DNA of 64,000 nt from Plantago ovata (GCA_028274465.1 CM051456.1:63350753-63414752); one strand, 5' to 3'; shown: positions 1 to 11,265, numbered from the stretch's first letter. Made by a program: numbers and translations. Notes: generated by a model from the letters alone, not told the origin.

Positions 1-646
1 GCACTAAAGAAAGTCCATGATGCCTGCAAAGCAGAAGATGATGCACTGCTTGCTGAGAGCCCACTTGATATCGGAAAGATATTAGCTACAGTGCTGAGAC
101 GCACTACTACTCTTACAATAGCTCAGAAAGACATCAGTCTTTATCACGAGCTATGAAGAAGATGTAAGTCAAGCACTCCGGCTAGCAAAGTCTGCATTAG
201 TCAAGGCTCAGACTTTCATGGAAGAAAAGGCCGCAACAGAGCGCAGACATGAGGAGAATATGGTGAGTATTAAAAATGAATTGTCAAAGGTGACTTCTGA
301 TCAGCAAGCAATCATCATGAAATACAACAGCCTAAGTACTCTTGCTGAAAATTGCAACGAGTTCTTCTCTTTGCACATTACTCCGATGTTGCAATCCATG
401 TCTAAGGGGGAAGATAAACAAAAGAGAACTACAAGAAAGAAAACCCCTCCTACTGTTGAAGCGCCAATGACCTTAGAACCTCTTGCTGAAAGAGAGCAAA
501 GTTCTAAAAGACAAGCAGAATTTGAGTTAAATTCAACAAGTCCCAAAAAGAGAAAAACTGATGCTGAAACTCAAGGATTTTGTCACACTGAAAGTCATCA
601 AGCTCTGAATGAAGATGATGATGATGATGATGACAATCAGATAATA
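1..646 (+). mobile_element. Sirevirus (Copia) accessory-region fragment
   Basis: This is part of the accessory ('env-like') region of a Sirevirus, read on the plus strand. Its predicted peptides match the minus-strand accessory region at about 24.7-25.4 kb: shared words include ESPLDIGKILATVLRR, QAIIMKYNSL and KRKT, and both have an aspartate-rich tract. The piece is charged, has coiled-coil-like stretches, and shows no signal peptide or membrane segment. It stops exactly where an LTR begins at 647, although the full-length relative continues beyond this point. It is a broken remnant whose 5' part lies outside the window. Its role is unknown. Confidence 0.8.
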
Positions 647-2216
647 TGTTAGGAAACTTGTAATTTTGATGAGCAATTAACCATGCTAAATTAAGGAAAG
701 TCCAGAAATTAGTACTCTTAAGGTCCATAGGAATTTAGAATTTTAAGGACATTGTAAAAGAGGAACGTTTGCTGAAGACTTAGAGTAGGTGCTAGATAGG
801 TTGGTTTTACCGCGTATGATGTATCTTGTTTTCTGAAAAGAAATACAACCTATTGAAGCATTTGCTGATGATGTACTTTGTTTACACAAACATACTATTG
901 AAGCATTTAGAACCGCTCTGAAACTTGAAGATTTCGAAGACTGAAGACTAGAAGATTTTTGAAGACTGGTATCTACAAAGGCACATGTTGCTCAAAAAGT
1001 GGAAACTTCAGTAACAACATTGCATAAGTGAAAATCTAAACAAAAGAGTAGGTTGTGCTTGCTGAAACTGAGACTGACCACTTGCTGATGAACATTTGTA
1101 ACCTCTTGCTGAAAGTACTTGTATTTTGCGCTCCAATGTTACTGTTTGAATTTCATTCAAATGAGCATTAAATGCAAAGCATGCACGCGAAGGACATGAA
1201 GACTAGAAGACAAACAAGGACGCTGCTGAAAGTACAAAAGCAAGATAGTGACATTTTAAGGAACAAAAGCCTCAGAATTTATATTCAAACGGCTCCTTAT
1301 TTCACTATAAATAGAGGTCATCCGGCAAGGAGTTGAAGTGTGTCAACAACGTGATCATACTCTCACTTGTGCTTAAACTCACATACTCTTCAAAAACTAT
1401 TTACTGCCATTGATCCGTTCCAAGACTTAAAGCTTGAAAAAGCTACTTGTGAAGAAGTAGAACATACACGACTAAGAAATTAGTTAAGTGTTCTTTCGTT
1501 CGAACAAGAACAAGTCATGACACCAGAAACTTTCAAACTTGTTTACTGCAAAGTACTCAAAGTTTTGTTTCTTAGATTACTTGTTGTAGCTGAATAAGTT
1601 ATAATCAAGTTATCTCATCCCAAATCTCTCTAACTGAAAATACACCCTTTCAGGCGTGATATTCAGGCGGGAACTTAATCGAGCATAGTGTTGCTGATTA
1701 AAAGTACCAAGTGTTGTGGAGAACAAGGTTACGTTCTCTAGTTAGGTTGGAAACGAAGCAAGTGTGCTTTGGTTTCTGTTTGGATCGCTCTAGATAGGTG
1801 TTGTAAGGAACCTCAATCTTATCTTAGTGGATTCAGTCCTAGAAAGGACAAAGTGGATTAGTTGAGAGATTACGCCACTCTCAGATACCACTATAAAAGT
1901 GTTTGTGTGATTTACTTACTGTACTTAGTTTTCAGCAAAGCATATCTATCTGTACACAGTCACTCACTTCACTTGCTGAAACTATCACTTACTGACTAAG
2001 CACTTATTGTATCAAAGACTTCCACTCTCTGATTTGAAGTATCAGCAAACCTAGTTACTGAAGAGTAACTTGCGCTTGCTGAGAAAGTTAAGTATCAGCA
2101 AACTCATTACTGAAAAGTAATAAGTACTTGTTGAGAATGTTTTTAAACGACGAAAGTTTGAAAAGACTATTCACCGCCCCCCTCTAGTCTTTTCTTGTTG
2201 TTTAAAGGGACCAACA
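647..2216 (+). repeat. Sirevirus LTR with unmatched flanks
   Basis: This is a complete-looking LTR running from TGTTAGGAAAC to GGGACCAACA. It is homologous over its length to the LTRs at 2671, 9014, 16133, 22349 and 35955. The left flank is Sirevirus accessory sequence and the right flank is a minus-strand Gypsy fragment. No five-base target duplication is seen and no primer-binding site follows. It is either the 3' LTR of a rearranged element or the product of recombination between LTRs of two different insertions. Confidence 0.85.
1305..1317 (+). promoter_or_regulatory. LTR TATA box
   Basis: CTATAAATAGAGG lies in the 3' half of the LTR and is repeated at the same relative place in the other Sirevirus LTRs. 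It fits the core promoter that would define the U3/R boundary about 30 bases downstream. Activity is inferred only. Confidence 0.6.
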
Positions 2217-2670
2217 GTCTCCTCATAGACCCATCAGCAGGTTGAACCATAGCTTTCATTGTCTTCAAACCATTCATCCGGGACTCTTCGTACACGTTCA
2301 TCGGCAAGACATTGACTCCAGCTCTTGTGTCCAGTGTAGCTAATATACCATCCTTCGATGAGCTTTCTTCTTCAATATGCGAAGCTTCTTCCTCAAACAT
2401 AGAGGACTTAGGCTCCTCGTTAGCAACGCAAGGCTCAGAGATTTTCTTGCTACTTGGCACCTCTACTCGTGCTCCTTCTCTTGTGACCGTGATCTCAACT
2501 GGAATATCAGTCACCACCGTGATGGCCATAGCTCTCTCGGTATTACCCGAAAGCTTCTCTTGCTCACGACTAGCTCCTCTATCAATGAGCTCTTGCAACT
2601 TCTTATTAAGAGAAGAAGTAATAGCCTCCAAGTTCTCAAATCGCTTCTTGTTCGTAGCCTGATTCTTGTA
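2217..2670 (-). mobile_element. Gypsy gag/protease fragment
   Basis: A minus-strand scrap encodes peptides such as LQELIDRGASREQ, ILATLDTRAG and VLPMNVYEES. These match the gag-protease region of the Gypsy element at about 49.8-50.2 kb, which has ELIDRGASREQ, ATLDTGS and VLPMNVFEKS. It therefore covers the linker and the start of a retroviral-type aspartic protease of an Athila/Tat-like Gypsy element. It lies between two Sirevirus LTRs and has lost both ends. It is a fossil fragment. Confidence 0.8.
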
Positions 2671-4320
2671 TGTTAGGAAACATGTAATTTTGATGAGCAA
2701 TTAACCATGCTAAATTAAGGAAAATCCAGTAACTAGTACTCTTAAGGTCCATAGGAATTTAGAATTTTAAGGACATTGTAAAAGAGGAACGTTTGCTGAA
2801 GACATAAGTTTAGGTGTTAGTTAAGTTGGTTTTTACCGCGTATGATGTATTTTATTTTCTGAAAAGAAAATAACTTATTGATGCTCTAGCTTATGATGTA
2901 TTTTATTTTCTGAAAAGAAAATAACCTATTGAAGCATTTGCTGACGATGTACTTTGTTTTTACAAACAAACTATTGAAGCACTTAGAAACCGCTCAGAAT
3001 CTTGAAGACTTTTTGAAGATCTGAAGACTTGAAGATTTCGAAGATCTGAAGACTAGAAGATTATTGAAAACTGGTATCTACAAAGGCACGTGTTGCTCAA
3101 AAAGTGGAAACTTCAGCAACAACATTGTATAAGTGAAAATCTGAACGACAGAGTAGGTTGTGCTTGCTGAAACTGAGACTGACCACTTGCTGATGGAACA
3201 TATGTGACCTCTTGCTGAAAATACTTGATTTTGCGCTCCAATGTTACTGTTTGAATTCTATTCAAATATGCATTAAATGCAAAGCTTACACACGAAGGAC
3301 ATGAAGACTAGAAGACAAACAAGGACGCTGCTGAAAGTACAAAAAGCAAGATAGTGACATTTTAAGGAACAAAAGCCTTAGGATTTGAAATTAAAACGGC
3401 TCCTTACTTGCACTATAAATAGAGGTCATGCGGAGAAGAGTTGAAGTGTGTCAACAACGTGATCAAACTCTCACTTGTGCTTAAAACTCACATACCTTCA
3501 AACTCTCTACTGCCATTGATCCGTTCCAAGACTTAAAGCTTGAAAAAGCTACTTGTGAAGAAGTAGAACAAACTCAGCTAAGAAATTAGTTAAGTGTTCT
3601 TTCTTTCGAACAAGAACAAGTCTTGACACCAGAAACAATCAAACTTGCTTACAGCAAAGTATTCAAAGTTGTGTTTCTTAGATTACTTGTTGTAACTGAA
3701 TAAGTTATAATTAAGTTATCTCACCCCAAAACTCTCTAACTGAAAATACACCCTTTTAGGCGTGATATTTAGGGGAACTTAATCGAGCATAGTTTTGCTG
3801 ATTAAAAGTACCAAGTTTGGTGGAGAACAAGGTTACGTTCTCTAGATTAGGTTGGAGACGAAGCAAGTGTGCTTTGGTTTCTGTTGAATCGCTCTAGATA
3901 GGAGATTGTAAGGAACCTCAATCATATTTTAGTGGATTCAGTCCTAGAAAGGAGAAAGTGGATTAGTTGAGAGATTACGCCACTCTCAGATACCACTATA
4001 AAAGTGTTTGTGTGATTTACTTACTGTACTTATTTTTCAGCAAATCTTATCTGTCTGTACACAGTCACTCACATCACTTGCTGAAACCGTTACTTACTGA
4101 AAAAGCACTTATTGTATCAAAGACTTCCGCTCTCTGATTTTAAGTATCAGCAAACCTAGCTACTGTAAAGTAACTTACGCTTGCTGAGAAAGTTAAGTAC
4201 CAGCAAACTCATTACTGAAAAGTAATAAGCACTTGCTGAGAAAGTTTTAAACGACGAAAGTTTGAAAAGACTATTCACCCCCCCCCTCTAGTCTTTTCTT
4301 GTTGTTTAAAGGGGCCAACA
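2671..4320 (+). repeat. 5' LTR of truncated Sirevirus
   Basis: The 1650 bp LTR starts TGTTAGGAAAC and ends GGCCAACA, directly followed by the primer-binding site. It contains the TATA box seen in sister LTRs, a GAAGAC-rich stretch near 3000-3070, and many copies of the word TTGCTGAA. Confidence 0.9.
3413..3425 (+). promoter_or_regulatory. LTR TATA box
   Basis: CTATAAATAGAGG is identical to the box in the sister LTRs. It is the likely core promoter of this 5' LTR. Confidence 0.6.
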
Positions 4321-4322
4321 AG

Positions 4323-4334
4323 TGGTATCAGAGC
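4323..4334 (+). other. Primer-binding site (tRNA-iMet type)
   Basis: TGGTATCAGAGC lies two bases after the LTR end. It is the standard plant Copia primer-binding site, complementary to the 3' end of initiator methionine tRNA. Confidence 0.9.
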
Positions 4335-4432
4335 TGGAGGTTCTTTAACCTTCAGCACTAAACCTAGATCCCCTTAGGTGCTTTACGTAAATCACTCTCA
4401 CTTGATCAGTTTGGTAGTGCTTTGCTGACAGG

Positions 4433-6746
4433 ATGTCTTTAGGAGATGCTCCCTTGCTGAAGCTAGAAAATTACGAGAAATGGCGAAACAACATGATGCT
4501 ACATCTTGAGGCCATTAGTGATGAGATGGTCACCGTCATTAATGATGGACCTATCAAGATCACTAAGATTGAAAGGAGTTTTCCTCACAGACCACTGAAG
4601 TTGGAAAGGAAACTATCCTAGGCGAACCATCAGATACGGTTGTGCCAAAACCAAGAGAGGAATGGAATTCTGACGAAGCTAAGAGATTCCGTCTTGATGG
4701 CCAAGCAAGAAATATCATCATTCGATCAACTCCGGATACCATACAGTGCAAACTGTGGGGTGCTAAGACTGCAAAGGAAGCTTAGAAAATGGTTCAAGAT
4801 CTTTGTGCTGGATCTGACAAAACCAAGGAAAACAAACTTGAAGTACTTAAATTAAAGTTTCAAAATTTTAAGCAAGGTACAAACTAGTCACTGGAAGACT
4901 TGGATTTCAGATTCACAACTCTTGTTAGTGAAATGGCAGCCTTGGGTGTTGGAAACCTCTACTCAGATTCTGAGAAAGTGAAAACTATCATCAGAAGTCT
5001 GAATCAAGAATGGATCCACACTCAGAATTTCTATTATAATCAAGGGATGCCAGACATTACACCAACAGAGTTGTTCTCTCATCTTGCTACTGTCAACTAT
5101 GAGACAAAGCAAAGAGAAAATGTGTTTGCTGAAAAATCGCAAAACATTGCTCTTGCTGCAAAGCCGTCATCTTCTGAAAAGAAGAATGATAAAGAGCCTG
5201 CTGATGAAAATGCTTTAGTTGTTAAAAACATGAAGAAATTCATCAGTAAGGAACTTGAAAGGCGAAAAGCAAAAGAGAAGCTGAAAAAGCATCTTGGTAA
5301 CAACTACCATAAGTACAAGAATGAGACTAGCTCGCTGAACAAGCAAGCTCAGCAAGCTACTTCATCAGAAGAACCAGCAGTTGGAAATGATCTATGCTTT
5401 TACTGCAAAAAGCCTGGACACTTCAAAGCTAATTGCCCTTTGCTGAAAGGCAAGTCTGCTGAAAAGAAGAAGAAGTTGAAAAGAGCTTTTATTGCTGAAG
5501 AAAAGAAGAAGCTTCAAGCAAAAATCGATGCATTGTGTATTGATACTAGCTCCGAAGACAGTGATGATGAAAGTTCAGACACCGACGATGAAGAAGCCAC
5601 CCTAGACTTGGAGATTGGCAAAGAAGTTTGTGGAATAGCTATGGAAGCTTATCCAGATGTGTCAAACTACGAATTCTGCCTCATGGCCGGTCAGGTAAAC
5701 AACTCTACCTCTGACTCAGACTCAGAAAGTTAAGACGAGATTGACCTTGACAAGATTCAAGGAGAAATCGAAAGATTTGAGAAAACTCTCAGCAAACAGC
5801 AAGAGAAACTACAAATTGCTGAAACTCTGACCAAGCAGACTACTGAAAAGTACGTCTTGCTGAAGGAAGATATAGAAGAAAAGGATGCTGAAATAAGGCG
5901 TCTTAAGAAGTTGATTGCTGAGGCTGCAGAGAAAAATTCTCAAATGGCATTAGAATTGGAAGAATATCAGTCCTCAATTCTAAAATTACTTGCTGAAATC
6001 CAAGAAATGAAAAAGATGAAAATCAATTTCAAATCCTATGTGGACGCAAGTAATACGCTGACTGAACTAAACTCTTATTTGAGAGATCCATCTCAGAAAG
6101 AAGGTTTAGGCGCAATGTATGAACGTGATGACGTAGAAATCTTGAGAAGAGATAAGTCACCTATCTCATTTGTACGTGCTACTGATAGTAGTCTACCAGA
6201 AATCTATCAGTTTGGTCAATCTAAGGTTGCTGAAACATGCAATCAAGTACCTATGACCATAAAGCCCGCTGCTGCTACTCAAAGTAACAAGACTTTAAAA
6301 GGAAAACAGGTTGCTGAGAAGCAAACTGGAAAGAAGAAGAATGCTGTGAAGTATTCCGCCAAACAAGTTGCTGAAAAGAAAGTTGTTAAGTCTAAAGGCA
6401 AGATTACTAAAAGTAATCAGAAGTCCTTTGCTGACAAACCTGAATCAAGTAAGGTTGCTGAAGCAAAAGCTCAGCATTCTCCGAAAAGTGGACTCGGGTT
6501 CAAAACCAAGCAAAGTCAACTCTTTCATGAGTATAAGCAAAGTCATCAAAGATACTTCAAAGAGATGAAGAAAATCAAGCCTAACAGTTCTGAAAAGACT
6601 CTCAATGCTAGGACTAGAAGGAACCTTGCTAGAAAAGAACTTACTGAAAAGTATGTTCAGCAAAAAGGTCAACAGAGCAAGACACCACATCAGAAAGTGG
6701 ATTTGACCAGCACGAGTCAAAAGTGTTTCAGCTCAAAACCTCCACC
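4433..6746 (+). pseudogene. Sirevirus gag region (broken)
   Basis: The region begins with the gag start MSLGDAPLLKLENYEKWRNN, the usual N-terminus of Copia gag (UBN2-type). It includes a CCHC zinc knuckle (CFYCKKPGHFKANC) near 5393, then acidic Ser/Asp-rich and Lys-rich coiled-coil segments. Gag would form the particle shell and bind element RNA. The region is collinear with the gag regions at 20-22 kb and 33.4-35.8 kb. It is a fossil with several breaks and loses homology at its 3' end. Confidence 0.85.
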
Positions 6747-6836
6747 CACCTAGTCCACACAGTAGCTGTCGCATTCCCATCAGCAATCTTGAATATTTGA
6801 CTACAAAGTAAGACTTTGTTCCAGCCTAACACTTCC
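6747..6836 (-). mobile_element. L1-type LINE, C-terminal piece left of the Gypsy insertion
   Basis: Read on the minus strand, this short stretch continues the LINE frame from 14143, with peptide around EVLGWNKVLLCSQIFKIADG and then TVWTRWV. This is the conserved region after the RT domain of plant L1-type LINEs, the start of the reverse-transcriptase zinc-binding domain. The five bases CTAAT next to it are duplicated at 14138-14142, which shows that the LINE was whole here before the gag-only element inserted. The LINE 3' end is missing, because the sequence meets the truncated Sirevirus at about 6746. Confidence 0.75.
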
Positions 6837-6841
6837 CTAAT
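6837..6841. repeat. Target-site duplication CTAAT (left)
   Basis: CTAAT directly precedes the LTR at 6842 and is repeated at 14138-14142, just after the other LTR. It marks one insertion event of the gag-only element into the LINE. Confidence 0.92.
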
Positions 6842-7257
6842 TGATGAACGCGGGTTTGTCGGGTCCCAGTTCAGTCAAATATATTTGTTATTTAGTCAAA
6901 GGCAATCCACAACTACAACGAAAACCGTAGTGTAGCAATAGAATGACTCGAGTGTCGTTCTCTCAGGACTATAACTAGCTTTATCTACTTAACTACAGAA
7001 TATAAAACAGCAGACGTAATAGCAAAGGGTTTTCTAACAGATAAAGGAGATTGGTGATAGTATGATCCTTCAAAGCATAACGGGTCAATAATCATGCGTA
7101 AATTCCTCGGTCTTGCATGGAGATCTTTGATCAATCTAATGTCCTGTTGCAATTATTAAGCACTACGAAGATAATGATACTGACAAGTCAATCTCTATTG
7201 TCCTATTGTGTTCCGTAATTATTCAACACTACGAAGATAAACATGCGTATAGGTCGA

Positions 7258-7313
7258 CGAGGGTCCAAGTGTGCAAAATAATTAACGAGGGTCCAAGTGT
7301 GCAAAATAATTAA
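7258..7313. repeat. 28-base tandem duplication in LTR
   Basis: The unit starting CGAGGGTCCAAGTG occurs twice in a row here but once in the partner LTR near 13280. The duplication therefore arose after insertion. Confidence 0.85.
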
Positions 7314-7747
7314 TACAAGTACGAGAATTTAGGCTGAGCCTGATCAACGAAATAAAGCAATAACACGGAGTATAATGCGCGATATAGCCATTAGCATGAT
7401 TACCTTCCCTTCGCTAAGAATTCACATACTACCACCAACGATAAGTTTAGCTACTCATAATCGGCATGCAATCAACACAAATCATAGAAGAAAACATGTT
7501 GAAAGATATATAAAACTAAGTAGAATAAACTGTAAGATACAATGTTACCGAAGGTTGTCAATCTCCGAAGAATTGCGATCCTACAAGCTCCAATCTGCTA
7601 TGAAAAAGTGTCCCCTAAGCTACGAACCCCCAGAACAGGCTCTGGGAAGTTCCTACCTAAAACTATAGAGAAAGGTGAGAAAGTAGGTCTGGAAAAGTAT
7701 GAATTTCAGAGAAAAACTGAGCAACTATATATAGGCTTCGAAATAGT

Positions 7748-7787
7748 GTGGGGCGATTCGCCCCACGTCCCGGGCGGTTCGCCCGGG
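7748..7787. repeat. Twin GC-rich palindromes in LTR
   Basis: GTGGGGCGATTCGCCCCAC has 9-base arms around one base. CCCGGGCGGTTCGCCCGGG has 8-base arms around three bases. They lie side by side about 15 bases from the TATA-like box, on its transcribed side. They recur in the other LTR (about 13743-13783) and, diverged, in the Gypsy LTR near 47475-47512. Confidence 0.85.
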
Positions 7788-8137
7788 AGTAAATTTCGCG
7801 GAATTCCGCGTTTTCGAGGCATTTTTGGATTTCTTCCCCTTTTCGGACTCGGTTTCTGACTTCTAGTGGCCTTCTAACCTCCAGATTCGACCCCTAGACT
7901 CCAAATCCTATCCGGAAACCTTCAGATACTCCAAATAGGCTTCTGGAACACCAATTCCTTGTCAACTTCAATATAATTGCCCGGAAATCCTCGTTTTTCA
8001 ACCAAAACCTGTAAAATAATAAAGGGAAACGTGACACTATTCTAATAAAATGCACTAAAATATAGCTAAATTAACCTAGAGGATAGCTAAAATAGGTGAA
8101 AAAGACTCAAATGAAAGTGTAAAATACACATTCATCA

Positions 8138-8174
8138 AACTCCCCAAACCGAATCTTTGCTTGTCCTCAAGCAA
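8138..8174 (-). other. Polypurine tract and conserved hairpin
   Basis: On the minus strand this reads a purine tract GGTTTGGGGAGTT directly against the 3' LTR, preceded by a hairpin with arms TTGCTTG and CAAGCAA (8157-8174). A hairpin next to the plus-strand primer is a recurring feature of Athila/Tat Gypsy elements. Confidence 0.7.
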
Positions 8175-9008
8175 CTAAGCTAGACTCTAATGCAAAAAAC
8201 AATGCAAGACACAAAATGGAGTCTCATGCCAAATAAAATGAACCAATCTACTGAATCTATCAAAAAACATATGAACAAAAACCATATAAATCAAAGCATG
8301 AATATAGGTTGAAGAATACCTCGATTGACTTATACACATCCACATAAGCACTTATGTCAAGACAAGATAGTCTCTCGTAACATTCTCTACCTGGACCTAG
8401 TCAGTGACGACGTAATGAAGCATGCTAAGATACGAATGGTTGTCCCGTGCCTAGTTTAAGACTTTCCCTCAAAGAGGTCGAACCAGTACTGGCTCTCATC
8501 AAATGAATGAGGGTTCCCTATAAAAGATAACACTCCCCTATTCTACCCATCTCTCAAGTAAAGTCTTAAGTTATTCACCACTTCCTGAATGGCAGGACGA
8601 GGGTGGTCTAGAACAGATGACACTCAAACAAAAAGATAAAAATAGAAAATTACAACACGATTACGAACATTACAAGAATTGGAAAATGAGACACAACAGT
8701 TTGTTAAACTGCTATTTGGCTTTCTTTTTTGGACCCTTCTTTGCTTTTTTGGGGTGTTTTCTTTTTTTTCTGTTTTTTTTCTCTTTCCAATTTCTTTTTT
8801 TTCTGTTTCTTTTCTTTTTTCCTGGAATTTTCTTTCTTTTTTTTCGATTTTTTTAGCCAGCAGTAGCATAACAAAAAGAGAGAAAATGACTCACACGACT
8901 TCCCCAAACCTATTCGAAATAATAGGTTGGAGTACAAAGTTTACAAGAAAAGGAAAAACAAACTCACAATACGGAAATGAAAAACGAAAAACAAGTCTAA
9001 TGATAGTG
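8175..9008 (-). other. Non-coding internal region of gag-only element
   Basis: This is about 830 bases between the polypurine tract and the solo LTR insertion. No gene is seen. A pyrimidine-rich tract (8715-8855) dominated by T runs makes misleading open frames on both strands. The region continues at 10671 beyond the nested LTR. Confidence 0.6.
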
Positions 9009-10670
9009 TAACCTGTTAGGAAACTTGTAATTTTGATGAGCAATTTACCATGCTAAATTAAGGAATGTCCAGTAACTAGTACCATGCTAAATTTTAAAGG
9101 ACATTGTAAAAGAGGAACGTTTGCTGATGACTTAGTTAGGTGTTAGATAAGTTATTTCTTTTGCGTATGATGTATTTAATTTTCTGAAAAGAAAATATCT
9201 TATTGATGCTTAGCTTTAATGTATCTTATTTTCTGAAAAGAAAATAACCTATTGAAGCATTTGCTGAAGATATATTTTGTTTATTACAAACAAATTATTG
9301 AAGCAAATAAGAAACCGGTCAGAATCTTGAAGACTTTTGAAGAATCTTGAAGACTTTTGAAGAATCTGAAGACTTGAAGAAATCGAAGACTTGAAGACTT
9401 GAAGATTGCTGAAGACTGGTAAGGCACGTGTTGCTTAGAAAGTGGAATTTTCAGCAACAGCATTGCATAAGTGAAAATCTGAAAGACAGAGTAGGTTGTG
9501 CTTGCTGAAACTGAGACTAACCACTTGCTGATGAAAAATATGTAACCTCTTGCTGAATGTACGTGAATTTGCACTCCAATGTTACTGTTTGAATTCTATT
9601 CAAATGTGAATTTAATGCAAAGCTTACACACGAAGGACGTGAAGACTAGAAGACAAACAGAGTTGCTGCTGGAAGTACAAAAAGCAAGATAGTGACATGT
9701 TAAGGAACAAAAGCCTTAGGATTTGAAATTCAAACGGCTCCTTACTTGCACTATAAATAGAGGTCATCCGGCAAAGAGTTAAAGTGTGTCAACAACGTGA
9801 TCAAACTCTCACTTGTGCTTAAAAACTCACAAACCTTCAAACACTCTTACTGCCATTGATCCGTTCCAAGACTTAAAGCTTGAAAAAGATACTTGTGAAG
9901 AAGTAGAACAAACTCGGCTAAGAAATTAGTTAAGTGTTCTTTCTTTCGAACAAGAACAAGTCCTGACACCAGAAACAATCAAACTTGTTTACTGCAAAGT
10001 ATTCCAAGTTGTGTTTCTTAGATTACTTGTTGTAACTGAATAAGTTATAATTAAGTCATCTCGCCCAAAAACTCTCTAACTGAAAATACACCCTTTCAGG
10101 CGTGATATTCAGGGGGAACTTAATCGAGCATAGTTTTGCTGATTAAAAGTACCAAGTTTGGTGGAGAACAAGGTTGAGTTCTCTAGTTTAGGTTGGATAC
10201 GAAGCAAGTGTGCTTTGGTGTCTGTTGAATCGCTTTAGATAGGAGTTTGTAAGGAACCTCAATCATATCTTAGTGGATTCAGTCCTAGAAAGGACAAAGT
10301 GGATTAGTTGAGAGATTACGCCACTCTCAGATACAACTATAAAAGTGTTTCTGTGATTTACTTACTGTATTTAGCTTTCAGCAAATTATATCTGTCTGTA
10401 CACAGTTACTCACCTCACTTGCTGAAACCTTTACTTGCTGAAAAAGCACTTATTGTTTCAAAGACATCCGCTCTCTGATTTTAAGTATCAGCAAACCAAG
10501 CTACTGTAAAGTAACTTACGCTTGCTGAGAAAGATAAGTATCAGCAAACTCATTACTGAAAAATAATAAGTACTTGCTGAGAAAGTTTTAAACGACAAAA
10601 GTTTGAAAAGGCTATTCACCCCCCCCCCCCCTCTAGTCTTTTCTTGTTGTTTAAAGGGACCAACATAACC
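9009..10670 (+). mobile_element. Solo Sirevirus LTR with TAACC target duplication
   Basis: A 1652 bp LTR (9014-10665) begins TGTTAGGAAAC and ends GGGACCAACA. It is flanked by perfect five-base duplications TAACC (9009-9013 and 10666-10670). No internal Sirevirus sequence is left. The usual origin is recombination between the two LTRs of one inserted element. It lies inside the gag-only element and so is younger than it. Confidence 0.93.
9751..9763 (+). promoter_or_regulatory. LTR TATA box
   Basis: CTATAAATAGAGG sits in the same position as in the sister LTRs. In the solo LTR it could still act as a stray promoter reading rightward. That is an inference. Confidence 0.55.
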
Positions 10671-11265
10671 CCCTCCCCAAACCTATTCGGAAGAATAGGT
10701 TATAAACAAAGGATCACACAACCTCACACTACCTCCTTCCTAGGCATTTAGCAATCTCAAAGCATGGTGAAGTCTTGTTGCCTCTTAGGTACATAATTAC
10801 TCGGGAAAACAACCATAAGACCCTAACATGCATCATCCTATTATAAAGGCCTTTGTGAACCGCAGTAGAGAAAACACCACTAAGTGATGTCGAGACTACC
10901 AAGCTTAACTAAGTGCAATACATAAATATGACAAGCCAAGCGAGAAAAACCTCAAACAAATTCATAGAGATGAAGCATATGATTAATGGCATAGTTAGTT
11001 AATCTACCCAATAAAAAAGTTCAAACAATTTGGCAATAAACTCCATATAAAACATGCAAGACTATCCTAGGATGAATGCAATAAATGCAACCTAAAAAAC
11101 TAAGAAAGCGGTAAACGTGCAAATGCAATTAAAAAACAAGATACCATACTCAACATCACAAAGCCAAACAATACTTAACATCATGGTTCACATCCCATCC
11201 CCCTCATGAAACTTAAGCTAGTCCCTAGCAAAATAGAATGAGTAAATAAAAAGTGATACTTGATG
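10671..11265 (-). other. Non-coding internal region downstream of gag
   Basis: This is about 600 A-rich bases between the solo LTR and the gag stop. No open frame with recognisable similarity is seen. It belongs to the untranslated 3' part of the gag-only element. Confidence 0.55.

Larger units (their letters stand above)
2671..6746 (+). mobile_element. Truncated Sirevirus (5' LTR, PBS, gag)
   Basis: This is a plus-strand Copia element of the Sirevirus lineage. In order it has a 1650 bp 5' LTR, a primer-binding site matching the tRNA-iMet 3' end, and a gag region with a CCHC zinc knuckle and a long Lys/Glu-rich coiled-coil tail. Homology to the better preserved copies at 19.8-22.2 kb and 33.4-35.8 kb ends at about 6746, where LINE sequence begins. 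Protease, integrase, RT, RNase H and the 3' LTR are absent. The coding part carries several breaks. It is a dead, truncated copy. Confidence 0.88.
6842..8137 (-). repeat. 3' LTR of gag-only element
   Basis: The 1296 bp LTR is bounded by TGATGAACG and TTCATCA, so it has TG...CA ends on both strands. It carries two adjacent perfect palindromes (7748-7766 and 7769-7787) and a 28-base direct duplication (7258-7313) that the partner LTR has only once. Confidence 0.92.

Noticed and set aside
4323-4334. tRNA gene fragments at the primer-binding sites
   Set aside because: Only 12-18 bases match a tRNA 3' end, directly beside LTRs. They are priming sites.
7375-7859. Small proteins repeated at 7375-7859 and 13332-13855
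   Set aside because: They lie wholly within the two LTRs of the gag-only element, so their repetition reflects LTR identity.
8617-9011. Phe- and Lys-rich open frames
   Set aside because: They are produced by a T-rich tract and readable on both strands, with no domain.
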